Positions 26,101 to 40,171 of a stretch of 64,000 nucleotides of DNA are shown here, piece by piece. This DNA comes from Sanderia malayensis (Eukaryota > Cnidaria > Scyphozoa > Semaeostomeae > Pelagiidae): positions 6,042,392 through 6,106,391 of the forward strand of contig RQOL01000616.1 in the NCBI GenBank assembly GCA_013076295.1, read 5' to 3'. The stretch's first letter is position 1. Every line of letters starts with the position of its first letter. The translations under genes were made by a program, and so were the position numbers. The notes below the pieces were generated by a model. That model ran no database searches. It was not told the origin of the DNA and worked only from the letters and a program-made list of their open reading frames with translations.

Positions 26101-29100
26101 ACCGCGATAGATGGCGATCCATGGCAGCCAACCTCCTACCGGAGACGGCACCCAGATGATGATGATGATGAGATTGTATACTATGAATGACTGTACTGTA
26201 TGAAGATAACCGAGGCCGTACTGTATTAGCATAGCTGTACTAAACAATTCCGTGCTCCGGCAATCATACCTCACAAACGTCTCAAGAGATGTTTTCTTTG
26301 AATCGACTGTTATCAGCTTGTAAGTATTAACACTGAAAATTTCCGGATCCGGATTGATGATGAACAGGGCAGCGGTTTGCGCCTTGACGGTCTTTCCATC
26401 GAAAGTAACAGCAACGCTGCCCGATTGCAAATTACGACGTTTTCGAGACGAACAACTGTTTGACGTAACACAGAATATCATCGACGAATTCCTGAAAAAC
26501 AGAAACATAACATGTATATGTACATTGATATAACAGCTGCCAATCTAGCATACATAATGGGATAACGGTAGCATTGTATGGTAACTTCACATCAGAACAT
26601 TGTTAGATGATACTTCAGTGCAGGCAGCTTCAACAGTAGAACTGTAAGATTAACTAGCGTGCACCAAATATAAGTCTTAACTAGGATGCATCTAATACAA
26701 GCCTTGCAACACATACAGTAGAAACCCGCATCTGGGCAGCATTTTGCATTCGGCCTGCAATGGTTCTTAGTGATAAAGCACGTTTTAGCAAATTCATCTA
26801 AAGATAGGTGGTCTGATTTGACACTAGGTGGTCTTGCATTAATGCATTAATAATAATTTTTCATTGAATCAATAGCTGAAAAATATTGAGATTTCAGACT
26901 GTAGGTTCTTAACAGTGGCTGGTTCTAAGGGTTTTACTGTAATTCTAATACAATAATAGTTTTTATCAATGTTATAAAAGGTTAATATTCCAGCATCAAT
27001 GCTTGCAGCCCCATGATCTATTATGCTACTGTGTAAATAAGTTATAAACATTATTGTCACGGTATAAGAAGAATGGATAATACATTCCAGTATTGAATTG
27101 TCTTCAAGTTATCAGGGCATGGAGCATGTTAAAACAACCTAAAGTGAAGATGTCTGGTGAATTGTAGCTGAAAGCAAGAAGATTCGTGTAAGCTCGTTAC
27201 CTGTTTTTCAAAATGCACGGTTTCCCAGCCGCGGTGATGGTAACAGTCGCTCCAACATCAAGATGATCACCAAATATTGTCAGCAATGTGCCGCCAGAAC
27301 AAGGAGCCTTTGTCGGTGCAAACCTAACTACTGAGGGTTTCTATAAAAAAAACCCGACACAGTCAAGCATTCAATCATTTACAGTTCATTCAACAACAGA
27401 GCACGCAGTTACGCCGACAGCTTATGAACAAAATATGGACTGAGCATGTTTAATCCAGTGATTAACGAAGTTCAACAATGGATTTTAGGTTGCCTTCAAT
27501 TATTCTTTCGTGTAAATTTTGGAGGGGTTTTGCATTTTGGTACCCTGGGTCAGAGCATTCTTTAAGGTGAAAGAGAAGAGGGAGAGAAGAATATTCCAGG
27601 AGCGTCAGACATCCTATTGTGAAATTCAACCAATCAACGGCTGGGTCTCGAAATACGGCCGGAATTTTCATTGGCTGATAGAAATTTGATTGACGTTTAC
27701 TCACAGCCAGCCAATGAAAGTAGGACTGTGAGAATTGGTATAGTATCCAGATGGTTACGCAGCGGCAATGACCTGACCTGAAACCCGCATCAATGCTTAA
27801 TTGTTAATTGATTCCGAACCATAAAGAGCAGAACGACAAAATAAATACCTTGTACATGAAAATATCTCTAGTTTCAATCTTCATCATTTTCTCTCCAAAT
27901 TTCACGTAAATCTGAATGACACCACCCACTGGCTTCGGAACCGATGACGTTTTGCAATAAACCCTGAAACAGTGACGAGTTTGATGAGTTTTCCAACTCA
28001 AATGATATTACGGGGATATTACCCAACATTAGCCGATAAGCAACTTACGTTTTTGACTGGACATAAAGATTCGGTAGAAACCGGCACAATTTTCCAGCAA
28101 CAGTTATATTTCCAATGTCACTCTTTTGCAGGCCCAAATCTCGGCCTTCGATCTTCAGGTTTGTTGAGCCGTAGATAGAACCAGACTTTGGAGAAAACTA
28201 AAGAGAAACGAATTTAATACAGTTTGAGCACAAATTATCACATCCCTTCATATAACGAACATCCTTAAGATATAAATAAATAAATCTGTACATCTTGAAC
28301 TTCGTCATAGTAAAACACAGCATCGAAAAGCCTCGACTTAACCAGCTCGTAATTCAACAAAGTATTTTTCATTCTCTCCGAGATTTACAAAAACTCTTTT
28401 GCAATGTTTTACAATGACAGACACCCGATTTTCCCCAATGTGTACTGTAATTAACTATAAAATATCAATTTTCACGGGTGTGTAATCAATAAAATTGCTG
28501 AATAACTTACACTGATGATCTGAGGAGGGGAGGGACAGGATTTATTCACCCAGTTTGAGCTGCACGCATCGTGGACAGCGCAGTGTTTCTTGCCACACCA
28601 TCCACATTGCCAGACCTTCGGAGCATCCAGGCAGACGCTGCAGTCGTCTCGCTTCACTTCGCATTTGTAAATCGATACTAAAAAACAACAAAAAGACAAT
28701 TCAGCAAAGGTAACAATCAGTGAAGACGATAGCACTAGATAACATGCATCGTTACGTTCACATAACAAACAAAAAACCCTTGCACACGTCATAGATATTG
28801 AACAACCATACACGTCATAGGTTGGCTAAGCAGTAAATAAAACCATTCAGAGACATCGGAAGTATTTCAAACTTGGGAGCAAAGGGGCATAAGGGTCGCT
28901 TTTTCAAAAAGAAAAGAGCATGTATTGTTAGAAGAAAAGGGCATCGTTTGAAGAAAGAAGGAAAACTTTGATTAGTCTTCTGGTTGGAATACATGAGAAT
29001 GCTAAAGCACAAAATGAGTCCTGGGTTCCAAAGTACCTGAAACCACATCACGTGTCTTTGACCGTATTATTTTTACTCTCAAGCATCATCTTCTTTTATA

Positions 29101-32100
29101 TACCTTTCTTGACCTGTTGTTTCGTCGTTTTTTTACTTTGCCAGTAAACAATAGCGCAGTTCATAAAAATGACCGAGCTAGCAAGCGTGCAGAGCAATAC
29201 TGACCTTGAATATTGTAGACTGCATCAAGTGGCTTTCCTCCAAACAGCACTGTGACCCCAGCCGAGTAATTAGCAATGCTTCTTGCAAAAGTATACTGCA
29301 AGCAATATGAAACAATCTCAAAAGAGATGATAGATACAAACCAATATTAGTTGCATCAAGTGACAGTGATGCAGAAGATAAAGTAGGGAGGGATAGCCTA
29401 CCGTTCTCTTGTCACAGACAACTGTCTTTGTGTCCTTTCTGCTGGCAGATGTAATAACATCAGCTCCTTCAATGGATACTTTGCATTGGAATTGATGTGC
29501 GGCCTGGCAACAATCAACAAAATGATTAGGAAAAAAACTGCACAAATTAACCCAACTCGAAGACTAGTATAATACTGTAATTTAATTAATACCATTCTTG
29601 ATAAGTTTCAGCGTAGAAGTCAGAACAACGAGCCACGAATAAGAACAGGCTCTTATAGCTTTACCAGAGGAAAAACTTCATATAACTACAATCCGGGACA
29701 AACCTCCACGAGACAAGCCATCTTTTGCACTGTTCCTTGATGCAGTCTCAATAATCAAGCACATAAATCCCCCCACCCATTTCAATGTTGTTTTATGAAA
29801 GAAACTGTGAAGAGTACACCACCCATTTCGGCTATTTTTCACCAAAACAACATTGAATTGGGGGAGAGGGGGGGGGGCAGTCGTACACACCGACTCAACA
29901 ATTTCCATAATTGCCTCATGAGTTTGGTCCCCGATTTTAGAAAACAACCCAATATAGCAACTCTGAATTGATGAAAGAACGTACCGTGGGAGCTGGATAA
30001 TTGGCACCAGGCACTGTAATGTGACGATCAACTCCGCTAGAAATGTACAAAGTGTTGATTCCAGTAACCCGTGGGCATGCACTCAAGCCTGTTGACTGCT
30101 CAGGCTAAAATAAACAAAGAATAATATCAATCAAAATAACATGCAAACCTCGTCATCTTATTATTATAATTATACACGTAGCTAATATAAATGCAACCTC
30201 TTTTCAACCACAACCACAAATATTACAAATATCTTTGCAATTATTGCGCCTTCGGCAATCTGTGTGAGTTGAAACTTTGATTTAAAGCTGAATGACAGTC
30301 CTACATTCATCAAAAGTATAACTCGTACTCGGGTCTTTCTGTCGACTTGACGCATACACATATCTCGTTCACATATAAATGATCAAAGCTACCATATCAG
30401 TGTGTACTGTGCAGCACTTTCGTCTATCATTACTCAAAATAGGCAGAAAAAAATCTGAATGTCTTACCCCTGCGTGATAAATAGGATTAGAACAAGACTT
30501 GACGCTGTAGTCCAGGCAACTCAAACTACTCTGACACCAATTGCATTTGTATTTGAATTTCGTGCACTGCAAACAGCTACAATCAATAATAGATAATATC
30601 AACGCATGTCTCGCTTTGCGTTTACATCATAGACTACGCATAGGCAGCGAAATACAACTAACCTTTGAATGAGCCCACAGTTATAGAACTCGACATTGAT
30701 GCTGAAAAGGCTAACTTGATTGAAGGGAGATTTGAATTGAACGTTGACAACTTTGCCTGCAAGAAAACCCGTAATCAACAACTGAAAAACCCACACTGTA
30801 GAATCACACCATGCATTAATGATCCAATGATCCAAGGAGATCCACGGAAGCATGTTTAGTGACGTTTAAATTTCATATCGCAATTTATATTATCTGGCCG
30901 TTTATAATGAAAATAAGTAAACGTGATGACCTACTTGTGACAGTATCTGTTCCAGGTATCTCTCCATATTTCGGCGTATCACATGAATACTGATTTCCAT
31001 TGACTGTTACTGCAGATTTTTTATCTCCAAACGAGCAAGTGTATTGCTGGCCATTTTGGGGCTTTGGTAGATTGGTAATTGTCCATGTTATCTAAAAAAA
31101 AATAACAAAGAAAAACGTACAGTAAACACCCACATATAAGAACCAGTGGGTCAGGAGTCTTCCAAGATGGATTCTCTGCTCAGAACAATGGAAGAGACAA
31201 TAGGCTATTGTACTTAGACAATAGGCTGGACTGGATGCAGAATTCACAGGTTTTAATACGCGGTCGCTTACTGTAGCAAAGTACAAAACAAACATTAGCT
31301 GTTGGCATGTACATTAAGAACTGTGAGAGTTTTAAGATGTAGTTTAGGCTTAAGAGAATATAGATGCATTGAATCCTGGAGATAAGTAGTCGGGATAATG
31401 CTAGCAAATACAGTCTGAGATAAAAATCAATCCGTGAATTACCTTGGTTTGAATAGTGACTGGAATGGCCGCAGGCTTGGGGGTGACAGACGCCAAAGTG
31501 GGGCATTTAGTATCAGTATCATTGACAAAGTAGAGCGCATTATCAGAGTTTTGGCATTCAGTCTTCAAAGTGCATCTAAAATAGAAAAATCGAAAGAATT
31601 GATTTCGATTCTAGTTCTTCAAAAAAAGACAGCACATTAAATATTTGGCTAATGGATGTTGTCCATCCCCCTTCTTCTTATAGCCTGCAACATGGCTTAC
31701 TTTGCTGAGTACCATGCTAGCAATAACCTCAGCTAAACAATGGAATAAAAAATCAACTCTTTACGAAAAGCCTTTACAGGCCAATGTTCTTCAACAGCAT
31801 TTTGACAGCTAATAAGGGCTATGTTATCAGGCCAACGGGGCAAACCACATCAAAGGAGCAGGCGCATATTAAATAGGTTAGGCGGCGTTTGACTTGTGTC
31901 TCACCAATAAAACCAAACCATTGCAATCACGTAAGACACTTACTGACCAATAAGCCACTTTAAACCGACCATAATTACATGACTCGTCTCAAGCGATTCA
32001 ACCAAGATAATAATTATGTTAGTGTGAAATGAAATAACATCATTAACAAACAAAAGACTCACTTTTTTTGCAGACTGCACCAGCCACAATAAGGTCCAGC

Positions 32101-35100
32101 CAGACAATCGATACACGAAGTTCTTTTCGCACAGTCTTTCAAGGACGACTTTGTCAGCTGAGAAATATAAAAGCAGCACCATTAGGAACATTATAAGTTT
32201 AACAAAAGCCGTCATAACACAAACCTTAATCACATTACGTTCAAGAGCTCAACTTGGGGTAAAGTGAAGCCCTGCTAATTCATTACGTGTAGCACCAATA
32301 GCAAGTAAAAGTAGAGAGTTACCCTATTTTTAGTTAAGATGTATAAATATTCCATGTCCGTTGGATGAGTGTCCAGTGCTCGGACTGCATTGCTGGAAAA
32401 TGATTGTTCCACGTAGACATGCGTCTTAAGCGAAGCTGATAAAGAATACTAGAAAGAAAAAACGTACAATTTAAACGACTGCTGCAATAGAGAATTCAAA
32501 TAAATAATTTTACGATAAATAGTTCCTAAAGAGAGCAGTGGTACAAGTTTCATACAAGTTTATGACATGCTGAGACACAACTAATGGAATACCAAGTAGT
32601 TTAGAGCGATGTCCAATACATAGCAATAGAGAAACAGCTATCAGGGAATGGGCTTGGTACAAAATAAAGTACTGTATTGTGCAAAGCAGAGGTGTGACGT
32701 AAATAATTCACTGCCTGGTGAATGTATGCATAATAACTCATAGAACTTTAGATCATACCCTACGAACAAGGCCATTGACACTTCCAGTGAAGAAACTAAA
32801 TCCTCTGTCATGCGGATAGGGTTTAATCTTGGCCGGCTTGCCAGAGATGGGGAAGGAGCGAGTTGGCATTAACGGTATGAATCCGCCTTGGGCAAAGTTG
32901 CGTAGAAATGGCAATTTCGCACACGCAACACTCAGATCTGCCTCTGGATGGTCGCGAGCAGTCTGTAAGAGATAAATTGAGAAACATTACATAAGTTGTT
33001 GTGATGAAGTGTCAAATAGAAACAGAGGATGACGAGATTGCGAGCAGCGAACAATACCTAAATGAGGTACAAATATTGCTAAATGAAAACAAGGGAAAAC
33101 CAGATGGGGGGAAGGGACGACCATGGGACAAAAGAGGACAGGGCTGAAAAACATTAACATTTCCAGCTGTGCAGCATTAACAATACGCAACACAAACGTG
33201 AATATGGTATTGCCGAGCGGCTATAGTATTGTCGAGGGAACAAACGAAGAAATATGGACAATTAAAAGCATTACAACCACGCAGTTACAAGCGCGGTCGA
33301 TGGTTGAGGCTCAATTAAAAACGCGTAGCCTTGTCTACTCATTGACAAAACTGCTTTCAAGTATAAATAAGCGATGCAAATGACAGTAATTGGAAATAAA
33401 TAGAAATAGCGTCCTTTGATAGCGCCGCGCCTAACGCGGTGAAACTACGTTATATAATTCCTCATAAAGCGAATTTAACCAGCACAACGAAGTAAACATC
33501 TGGTGCATTGACACGTTGTACGTGATGCATGCAATTTACCCCTGAATTAACGAGCTCCGGATGTATATGTGACAGGGTATTATTAATTTCACTCAAGATT
33601 TGCTGTGTACAGGCATGTCACGGCGGTGAGTGGCAGTGTCAGGCATTGTAAGTATTAATATACCGAAAACCGAGTTATAATGCAAGGTTTTAATAGCATT
33701 TGATTTCGCGCAATGAAAGGTGGCATCGCGGCGCAAGCTTCGCCTTTTTAAACAAGCAACAAGAGCTGGCCATGAAAGGTAACGATGCGAAATCTTACAA
33801 CAAATTGCTGCACGGTACTTAATCCTCCAGCGCAGCTTAAAGTGCCCCTTTGTCAACTACATATATAATACACACGGATGTATACGGGGATAAGATTAGG
33901 AGATTGAACGAAACATCAACTTTGTCCAAATGAAGATGAAAAAGGCGGACAACTGCAGGGACAATTAGCCAATTAGTAGACGGGATAGGAAATTAGACTA
34001 GTATAATCAGGTCGACAATTGACGTCTGACTTTATGATATTACGGCTGAATTAATCTGAAAAACCTTTTGCTATAGGCTTTGTTTGTGGTAGCCACGTTG
34101 AAAAGAAATAAATATCAATTGAATTACAAAGTTGAATGTAATCAATTTAAAGTCCTTCATCGGGGACAAAATGCATCAAAAGCACAATCCGTGGTTTTAA
34201 GAACAACAAAGCATTATTGAAACTCAAAGTTTGTGCAGCTAAATATATCTTTGCTTTTTATCAGGTCAGTAGCTACATTAGCTTCAGAAATATTCTCTCT
34301 GTTGAGTGAAAATGTGCAATTTGGCACGCTTTACCTTATTTTCTACAACCTATATTTTCAGTAAATTCAGCTGAAAGCTCTCCCAAATTACACCCTTTCA
34401 TATCAACAAACATGACAATTCAGAAAACAAGTTACGTAATAACAACGAGCATTTTATCTCGTACCATTAAGAATAAATTTTAAATTTATGTCACGCGGGG
34501 TAAAGCTGTTAGGAATTTAGTTTTAAAAAGACTTCGCCCATCTTTAAAAGAAACGCATCATCTTATGTGTATTTATTATATTGTCATTTAGTTTATATTT
34601 TAGAGTTAGTTTAAAGTAAAGTCAATAATTAGAATTTAGCTTAGTTAGTTAGTTTAATAGCTTACCTTTATCCAAATAAGATATTCCTCGCTAGCTTCCT
34701 GGAAAATCAATGATTAGTGCCACTTTAATTGGCAAATTAGTAGGTTATATTTAAATTATGTTAAGTTATTTATCTATCTTTTAGCTTTAGGGTTTTTATC
34801 TAATTTAAAAGCTTCTCAGGCGTGCCTTGCTGACGTGCATGACTGCATTTATTAATCAAGCAAGCTTTTCTTTTAAATTTTAAGTCTCCTTAATGTTGAT
34901 TGCAAAAGGAAATTTTTGAGGAAAGGATGCAAATTGCAATATTTACAAGCTGGAGGAGTAGCAAGAAAAGGCAAGCAAACTCTGGTACATTCTGCTCAAT
35001 TCAAAGGCTTTATTACAAATTTACATCTTGATTTTTAAATCCAGAGGTTCACGTGTATTAACACGATCCCGGTTAGAGCACTGTGATTAAATCCTTGTTC

Positions 35101-36605
35101 CTTCATTTTACAGAGACCTCGTAAAAGCTGGATTGAAAAAATGTCTGAATATTAAACATCTCCAAGCTGAGGTTTAGGAATAAGTAAGCTCCCTTGAAAA
35201 GATTTACCCATCAATTAACAAAGAAGAATATAATTTTTAACAGTTTCATTAGAAACAAGCTTTTTTGGGTGTGTGCTTCTGACCACCTAGACTGTCTAAT
35301 ATATTATTATTAATAATATATTCATACCAAATATATTATTATTTCATACACTCAAACATGCAATATACTCTAACTGGATTAATAGCTAGAATGCTCATAA
35401 CAACAGGTCTTTTTATAAACATCATGCATTTTTCACAATGCTTATTACAAGGTTAAAGCTGAAGAGCTTTGTTGACAGACCAGACAGGGAAGCAAATGTG
35501 CTGGAGTTGTGAGAACAGAAATAATAAAACTTCAACTTACCGCACATCCAGGTAAGGTTGATTTCATCCATGTAAGCCCACCATCGGCTGGCTTCTTGTT
35601 GATCACACACTCCCTAAGATTAGCAAGGAATGCTGCATTAATATCCTTCAATGAATAAACACAAACTTGATTGCTTTCTGTTTGCTTCTTCTGGTTTGGC
35701 AATGACTTGCTGAAGACACCCATGAGAAGTTGTTCTCCTTCTGTAACATTGAAAATCTGAGCCGACTTTCCAGTTGCCTTGAACACGCTACCAGCAATCA
35801 TTATGTTGAAGTCCACGCCAGCGTTGTTCACACATTTCAGGGGTATCTCAGTGTATGTGGAGAAATCTATGTCGCTGGGGCAGAAACGAATCAACTCCGA
35901 ATAGTACGTAGTTGACCCTACTTTCTTTGGTCTCACTGCCGTAAAATATGAAACTTGATCTATAGAGAAGCCATTGATGTAATCAATGTCATAGCTTCTT
36001 TTCGCTTCAATAACAGTTTTTGCTGCTACTTTGAGGAACATCCTTGAGTTCAGTTGGTCTGCTCTTCTAACTGAAACGGTTGGCAGGTACATCGATTCAA
36101 GCCTGTTGTACTGTGTTACAGCAATATTCAAAACCGGAATGATAGTCCCACCGGCTACCTGTCCTTGGCTGACAAATGCAACTGTTGATGAAACATTGTC
36201 ATTTGCTGCAACAGCTCTCAAACCGTTGTACATCACATTGAGAGTTTCACTACTTCTAAGCTGGCAAGAGCCTTGAAAAATACTTCCGCATGTCAATAGC
36301 TCACCCCTGCCGTTATACGGATATATGACAAGTACCGTGTTCCAATTGTCTGTAAGATCTTTCCGTTCACAGGATATGTCCTGATCAACACACAGCTTGC
36401 TGTCATTCCTAGGACCGGTCACTGCCTGTTTCAATTCCACTAGATTCTCATTTAACTTGTAAATGGTATTCACTGCACCAATGTACACAAGTTTTTCTTT
36501 AAATAATATGTTCCTCAAAGTCTTATCCGATTCAAAAACCGTCTCTGCTAGAATATCTATTGAGCAATAAACTAGTAAAACTGCTGTTAGTAATCTTATC
36601 TTCAT
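17147..36605 (-). CDS. Plexin, semaphorin receptor
   Basis: A single-pass receptor for semaphorins. Forty coding exons can be chained in phase from ATG 36605 to TGA 17147, about 1857 residues. Order: signal peptide [20 protein letters not shown]; sema domain (36605-32323); PSI modules (32157-31443, 30576-30468, 28677-28511) alternating with IPT/TIG domains (to about 24357); a transmembrane segment ([19 protein letters not shown]) followed by RRRRKKEKK (exon 24243-23991); then the cytoplasmic GAP domain split by a Rho-binding domain (22265-20734). Both conserved GAP arginine regions are present ([17 protein letters not shown] and [11 protein letters not shown]), as are [15 protein letters not shown] and [18 protein letters not shown]. 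Exon 19480-19312 is one base short and shifts frame inside a palindrome. I do not assign a vertebrate A/B/C/D class. Introns carry several minisatellites and a LINE fragment. Confidence 0.95.
17330..17750. repeat. Minisatellite in the last plexin intron
   Basis: Degenerate tandem copies of a unit of about 20-24 bp of the type TTGATTGCATTAGTGACATC fill most of the intron between the last two coding exons. Confidence 0.85.
18885..19175. repeat. Degenerate (CCATCAAGCAA)n tandem repeat in a plexin intron
   Basis: Many diverged copies built on CCATCAAGCAA / CCATCAAACAA lie upstream of the exon ending at 18824. Confidence 0.75.
21690..22015. repeat. (TAGCA)n/(TAGTA)n satellite-like tract in a plexin intron
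   Basis: Pentanucleotide-based tract (GCATA, GTATA units) between plexin exons 22265-22125 and 21582-21472. Open frames across it are an artefact of the repeat. Confidence 0.85.
23825..23920. repeat. Three tandem copies, CACAGCAAACTATTTCAT type
   Basis: Three adjacent copies of a unit of about 34 bp containing CAAACTATTTCATCA lie in a plexin intron. Confidence 0.7.
25780..26172 (+). mobile_element. LINE 3' fragment (reverse transcriptase C-terminal tail)
   Basis: The plus strand reads, with one premature stop and frame drift, [26 protein letters not shown] and then [18 protein letters not shown], the same non-LTR tail as at 6985-7330, and ends in (GAT)n at 26155-26172. It lies antisense in a plexin intron. 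It is truncated and inactive. Confidence 0.8.
29766..29882. repeat. Inverted repeat with poly-C/poly-G ends in a plexin intron
   Basis: CCCCCCACCCATTTCAATGTTG at the left is matched by the reverse complement AACATTGAATTGGGGG at the right, about 60 bp apart, and the right arm runs into poly-G. Likely a small foldback remnant. Confidence 0.5.
32963..35540. other. Largest plexin intron
   Basis: AT-rich sequence between the long sema exon and the second exon. No coding exon with matching phase, RNA gene or full element was seen; an AT-rich palindrome is near 35300-35340. Confidence 0.6.
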
Positions 36606-38546
36606 CTTTCTTTTAACTCATGTGAATACTTTTATAAATACTCCTGCAAACAAATACAAAAAAATATTAGATTATTCAAGATAGAAAATGATTAAACAAA
36701 CCACAAACACATCCCTCACTCAGATAGACATTGACAGTAGAGCCATTTTCTGGCCAAAAATGATAGTTTTTGTGCATTTCATAATCATAATTCAGTATTC
36801 TAAACACATTCAATATTCTACACACATACTATACAAACTGGTGTTCAATTTTGAATAGCATGTGGCTACTCCAAAAGGAATCTGTTGCATAGCTGAGTAG
36901 CTAAGTAGATTATATGCTTGCTGGGTTATCATCTTGTGTGGGTTCTGCTTGCATGAGTACATTTAAATTCCTCTCATTCTCTCAAGATCACATCCTTAAT
37001 AAAGGCCAGCTCCAGTCAGTGTACAAGTCAAAGCATCCATAAAAAGACAAGTACACCCATGCAGCATTTGTAGCTGTTATTAAATAAACAACCTACAACT
37101 GGTTGTTTATCAAGTTGAAGTGAAGGGAGAACAGGTATTATGCAAATGATCAGCTAAATCAATTGAACCCCCTGGCATTTAAAAATAATTGGCTGCAAAA
37201 TTATTTAAGAAGGTTTTACAATAGAAATTTCCCTCACAAAGTGCAGTAAACATGGCCTTAAGCAATTAAAAACAAATTTTTGCCTAGGCTTTGTTTATGA
37301 CATTAATTAATAAGGCAATTGATAATTCCGAAAGTATGTAGAAAGGAAGCAATAAAAAGTAGTTTGACCGACATTGAGCCTGTATTAGTTTGGACTCGAA
37401 TTCTTGTAAGCACGATGTCAGATATGTTCAGGAAATACCAACTGAATTTGGCAGGTTTAACTGTCAGTAGTTGGGATCGCTTTAATTAAATTTTAAGCTT
37501 AAAGAAATATTAGTATCCAAACCGCAAATCACTCTACTCTGGGGCCTTCAGTGTGCTAATGCGTATATTTCTTTGAACAAAAAATTACATCAAACAATAA
37601 ACAAAGGAAATAAAAGTCACTCTCAATAGTACATACAATCAACTTTCATATATACGAAATTCCTAAAATAGCGCGTCTTAAACATATTGATTTGAATCGA
37701 TTGGTAATAATAACTGGGCGTTTTCAAATATGAATTTTAATATCTTATTGAGGCGTCTAATGACTTAGGCCGTGTTTGCAAAAAACGACAATCGCTTTCA
37801 AGTGCACGATTTTTTGGATAAAATACAAAAGCTTGCAGAATTCAGGGAAAACCAAAATTTCCCCAAAGACGCGATGAAATATATTATTGGGCCAGCCTCT
37901 AATAATCCTGATAAACCTTTCTCAGATGCGAAATCGCATATGCAGAATAAAAATTAACATCGTACAAGTACGTAGAAAACACACGCCGTCTGTCTGCTCA
38001 CTTTATAACAGGCTGACAGACAAACACAAGGCCGATGGGTGTGTGATAAAACAGCCTACTAGTGTTTGACAAAACATTGCCTGATAAACGTTGGATGGTT
38101 TCAACTCTAACTGGAAGATAACAAATGCGAAATATCAACTAACCGTAGACAGGTCCTTCTCGTCGTTGAAAACGGCAATAGATATAATTTCATGAAAAAC
38201 CTTGAATGTAATAAGCCATATGACTAACAAGAAGTTTTACTTTCTTGTCGACTTTGAATTGAATTCAACAATGCAAGCATAACACCATTCGTCACCAGTG
38301 TCTCCTGGCCGGGATGAGTAATCTCAACCTCGTTCTAATGCAGTGATCTCGCATTGGGCTTGTGGCGTAAAATGATGATTTGGGGTTCCTAAATGGGGGC
38401 CTTTCAAAACAGCAGTTGAATGTTGCAACAAGTTGCCAAGCTACCCTTTGCTGATGAGCGGTGGGAACGAATGGGTAGGGGATATCGTACCCATTATATT
38501 GGCCCGTAGTGACTGGGGGCGTGATAGAGGCTCGGGCTGACTCCTC
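36606..38546. other. Intergenic upstream of plexin
   Basis: AT-rich region that should hold the plexin promoter and 5' UTR. Only short open frames are present and none resembles a protein family I know. Confidence 0.55.
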
Positions 38547-38549
38547 TTA

Positions 38550-39656
38550 AGGCGGGTTTACACGATCGTTTTTTGCCAACATTTTTTTTGATATTGGACT
38601 GCGAAGCTGAAGAAGGATCGTGTAAATGGCCAAAATTGTTGGCTGGGCATGCTGTTTTTAATCCGCTTATCTGTTGTTAATCACCCATCGTTGTAAATTT
38701 TATTTTGATTCAAGGTCAAAATAAAATCGCTCCATCATTTTTTTTCAAAGACGCCGACAATGCCTGACGTCATGCTTGACTCGAAGGGATTCGAAATCAC
38801 AAAGTTGGGGTGAAATAAGAAACACTAGACCTTTAATTTGCTTTTCATCAACAGAACAAACGGGAATACTATATTTTATGTAAATATAACAGTTTATACG
38901 CAAAAGGTTTTTAAACGAGAAAATAACAAGTGAATATAGCAACACAAGAACAACAATTGAAGAACATATCTACGAGAAATTTATACTATAAACACTTCCA
39001 TTGCCATGGAACCTGTCCAGGCCCAAAAAATGGTCTGCAAATGTCTGTCGAACACTTTTTACAGAGGCCTTGGTATTGTTGCCTTTGGATCTGGGAGGTA
39101 AAGGCTGAAGGCATGTATTCGATTTCGCTTGTCTCCATCGTCGTTCGATAACAACGTTGCAGAACAGTTTTTGGGCCTGGACAGGTTCCATGGCAATGGA
39201 AGTGTTTATAGTATAAACTTCTCGTAGATATGTTCTTCAGTTTGAATTGTGTTGCTATATGTATATATTCACTTGTTGATTTTTCGTTTAAAAACCTTTT
39301 GCGTATAAACTGTTATATTTTACCTATAAATATAGTATTCCTGTTTGTTCTGTTGATGAAAAAGCAAATTAAAGGTCTAGTGTTTCTTATTTCACCCCAA
39401 CTTTGTGATTCTCGAAACCCTCCGAGTCAAACATGACGTCAGGCATTGTCGGCGTCTTTGAAAAAAAATGATGGAGCGATTTTATTTTGACCTTGAATCA
39501 AAATAAAATTTACGACGATGGGTGATTAACAACAGATAAGCGGATTAAAAACAGCATGCCCAGCCAACAATTTTGGCCATTTACACGATCCTTCTTCAGC
39601 TTCGCAGTCCAATATCAAAAAAAATGTTGGCAAAAAACGATCGTGTAAACCCGCCT
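38550..39656. mobile_element. Long foldback element (PIF/Harbinger-type target site)
   Basis: Two arms of about 480 bp are near-perfect inverted copies around a spacer of about 130 bp (about 39032-39165). The ends read AGGCGGGTTTACACGATCG and its complement. A 3-bp TTA duplication flanks it (38547-38549 and 39657-39659), as expected for PIF/Harbinger. No transposase is encoded. The high arm identity suggests a recent insertion or strong conversion between arms. Confidence 0.9.
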
Positions 39657-40171
39657 TTATAATTTCTAAAATGCAGGTTGCATTTCTTGAGAACTCTGAC
39701 ATTTTTCGAAAATCAAAATAACAACTTTTGTTGTCATTGTGTGGCAGCTAGCATAACACAACAAATCAAATGCTGTGGTAACGAAATTTCATGTGGTCAT
39801 GGGATTACAATCTAAACTTTTTTCATATTAAAAAACGTGGCCAACATTTTCGAAACATTTAGAGGGCGTGGTCTGGTCAGAAAGAGTGGTTGCCCTGCCC
39901 CACAATAAATTTTATCACGCATTTTTATACGAAGGCTCGGTTACAACAATAAAAACAAACTTTGATATCATGTGTTGATATGCAAAAATAGAGTACAACG
40001 ATAAAAGTGGTTAAGAAAGATCATGCATAAAATAAAATCCAAGTTAATGCATGCTTCTAGATCAGCATCCATTAGTGTGAAAAATGGATAAATCTAAAAT
40101 AAATAAGATAAGGTAAATAAGAATAATACTTTCTCGCAGATTAATGCTCTGAGAATATATAGTTACATGGT
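39657..40171. other. Intergenic 3' of the DNase gene
   Basis: AT-rich, presumably including the DNase I-like 3' UTR. Nothing else was recognised. Confidence 0.5.

Noticed and set aside
33593..33856. 87-codon ORF in the largest plexin intron
   Set aside because: No recognisable motif and no splice context that fits the plexin frame.
37772..38069. Small ORFs upstream of plexin
   Set aside because: About 60 codons, no homology recognised, expected by chance in this length.
39032..39165. Gene in the spacer of the long foldback
   Set aside because: Only short frames that run into the arms; no family match.
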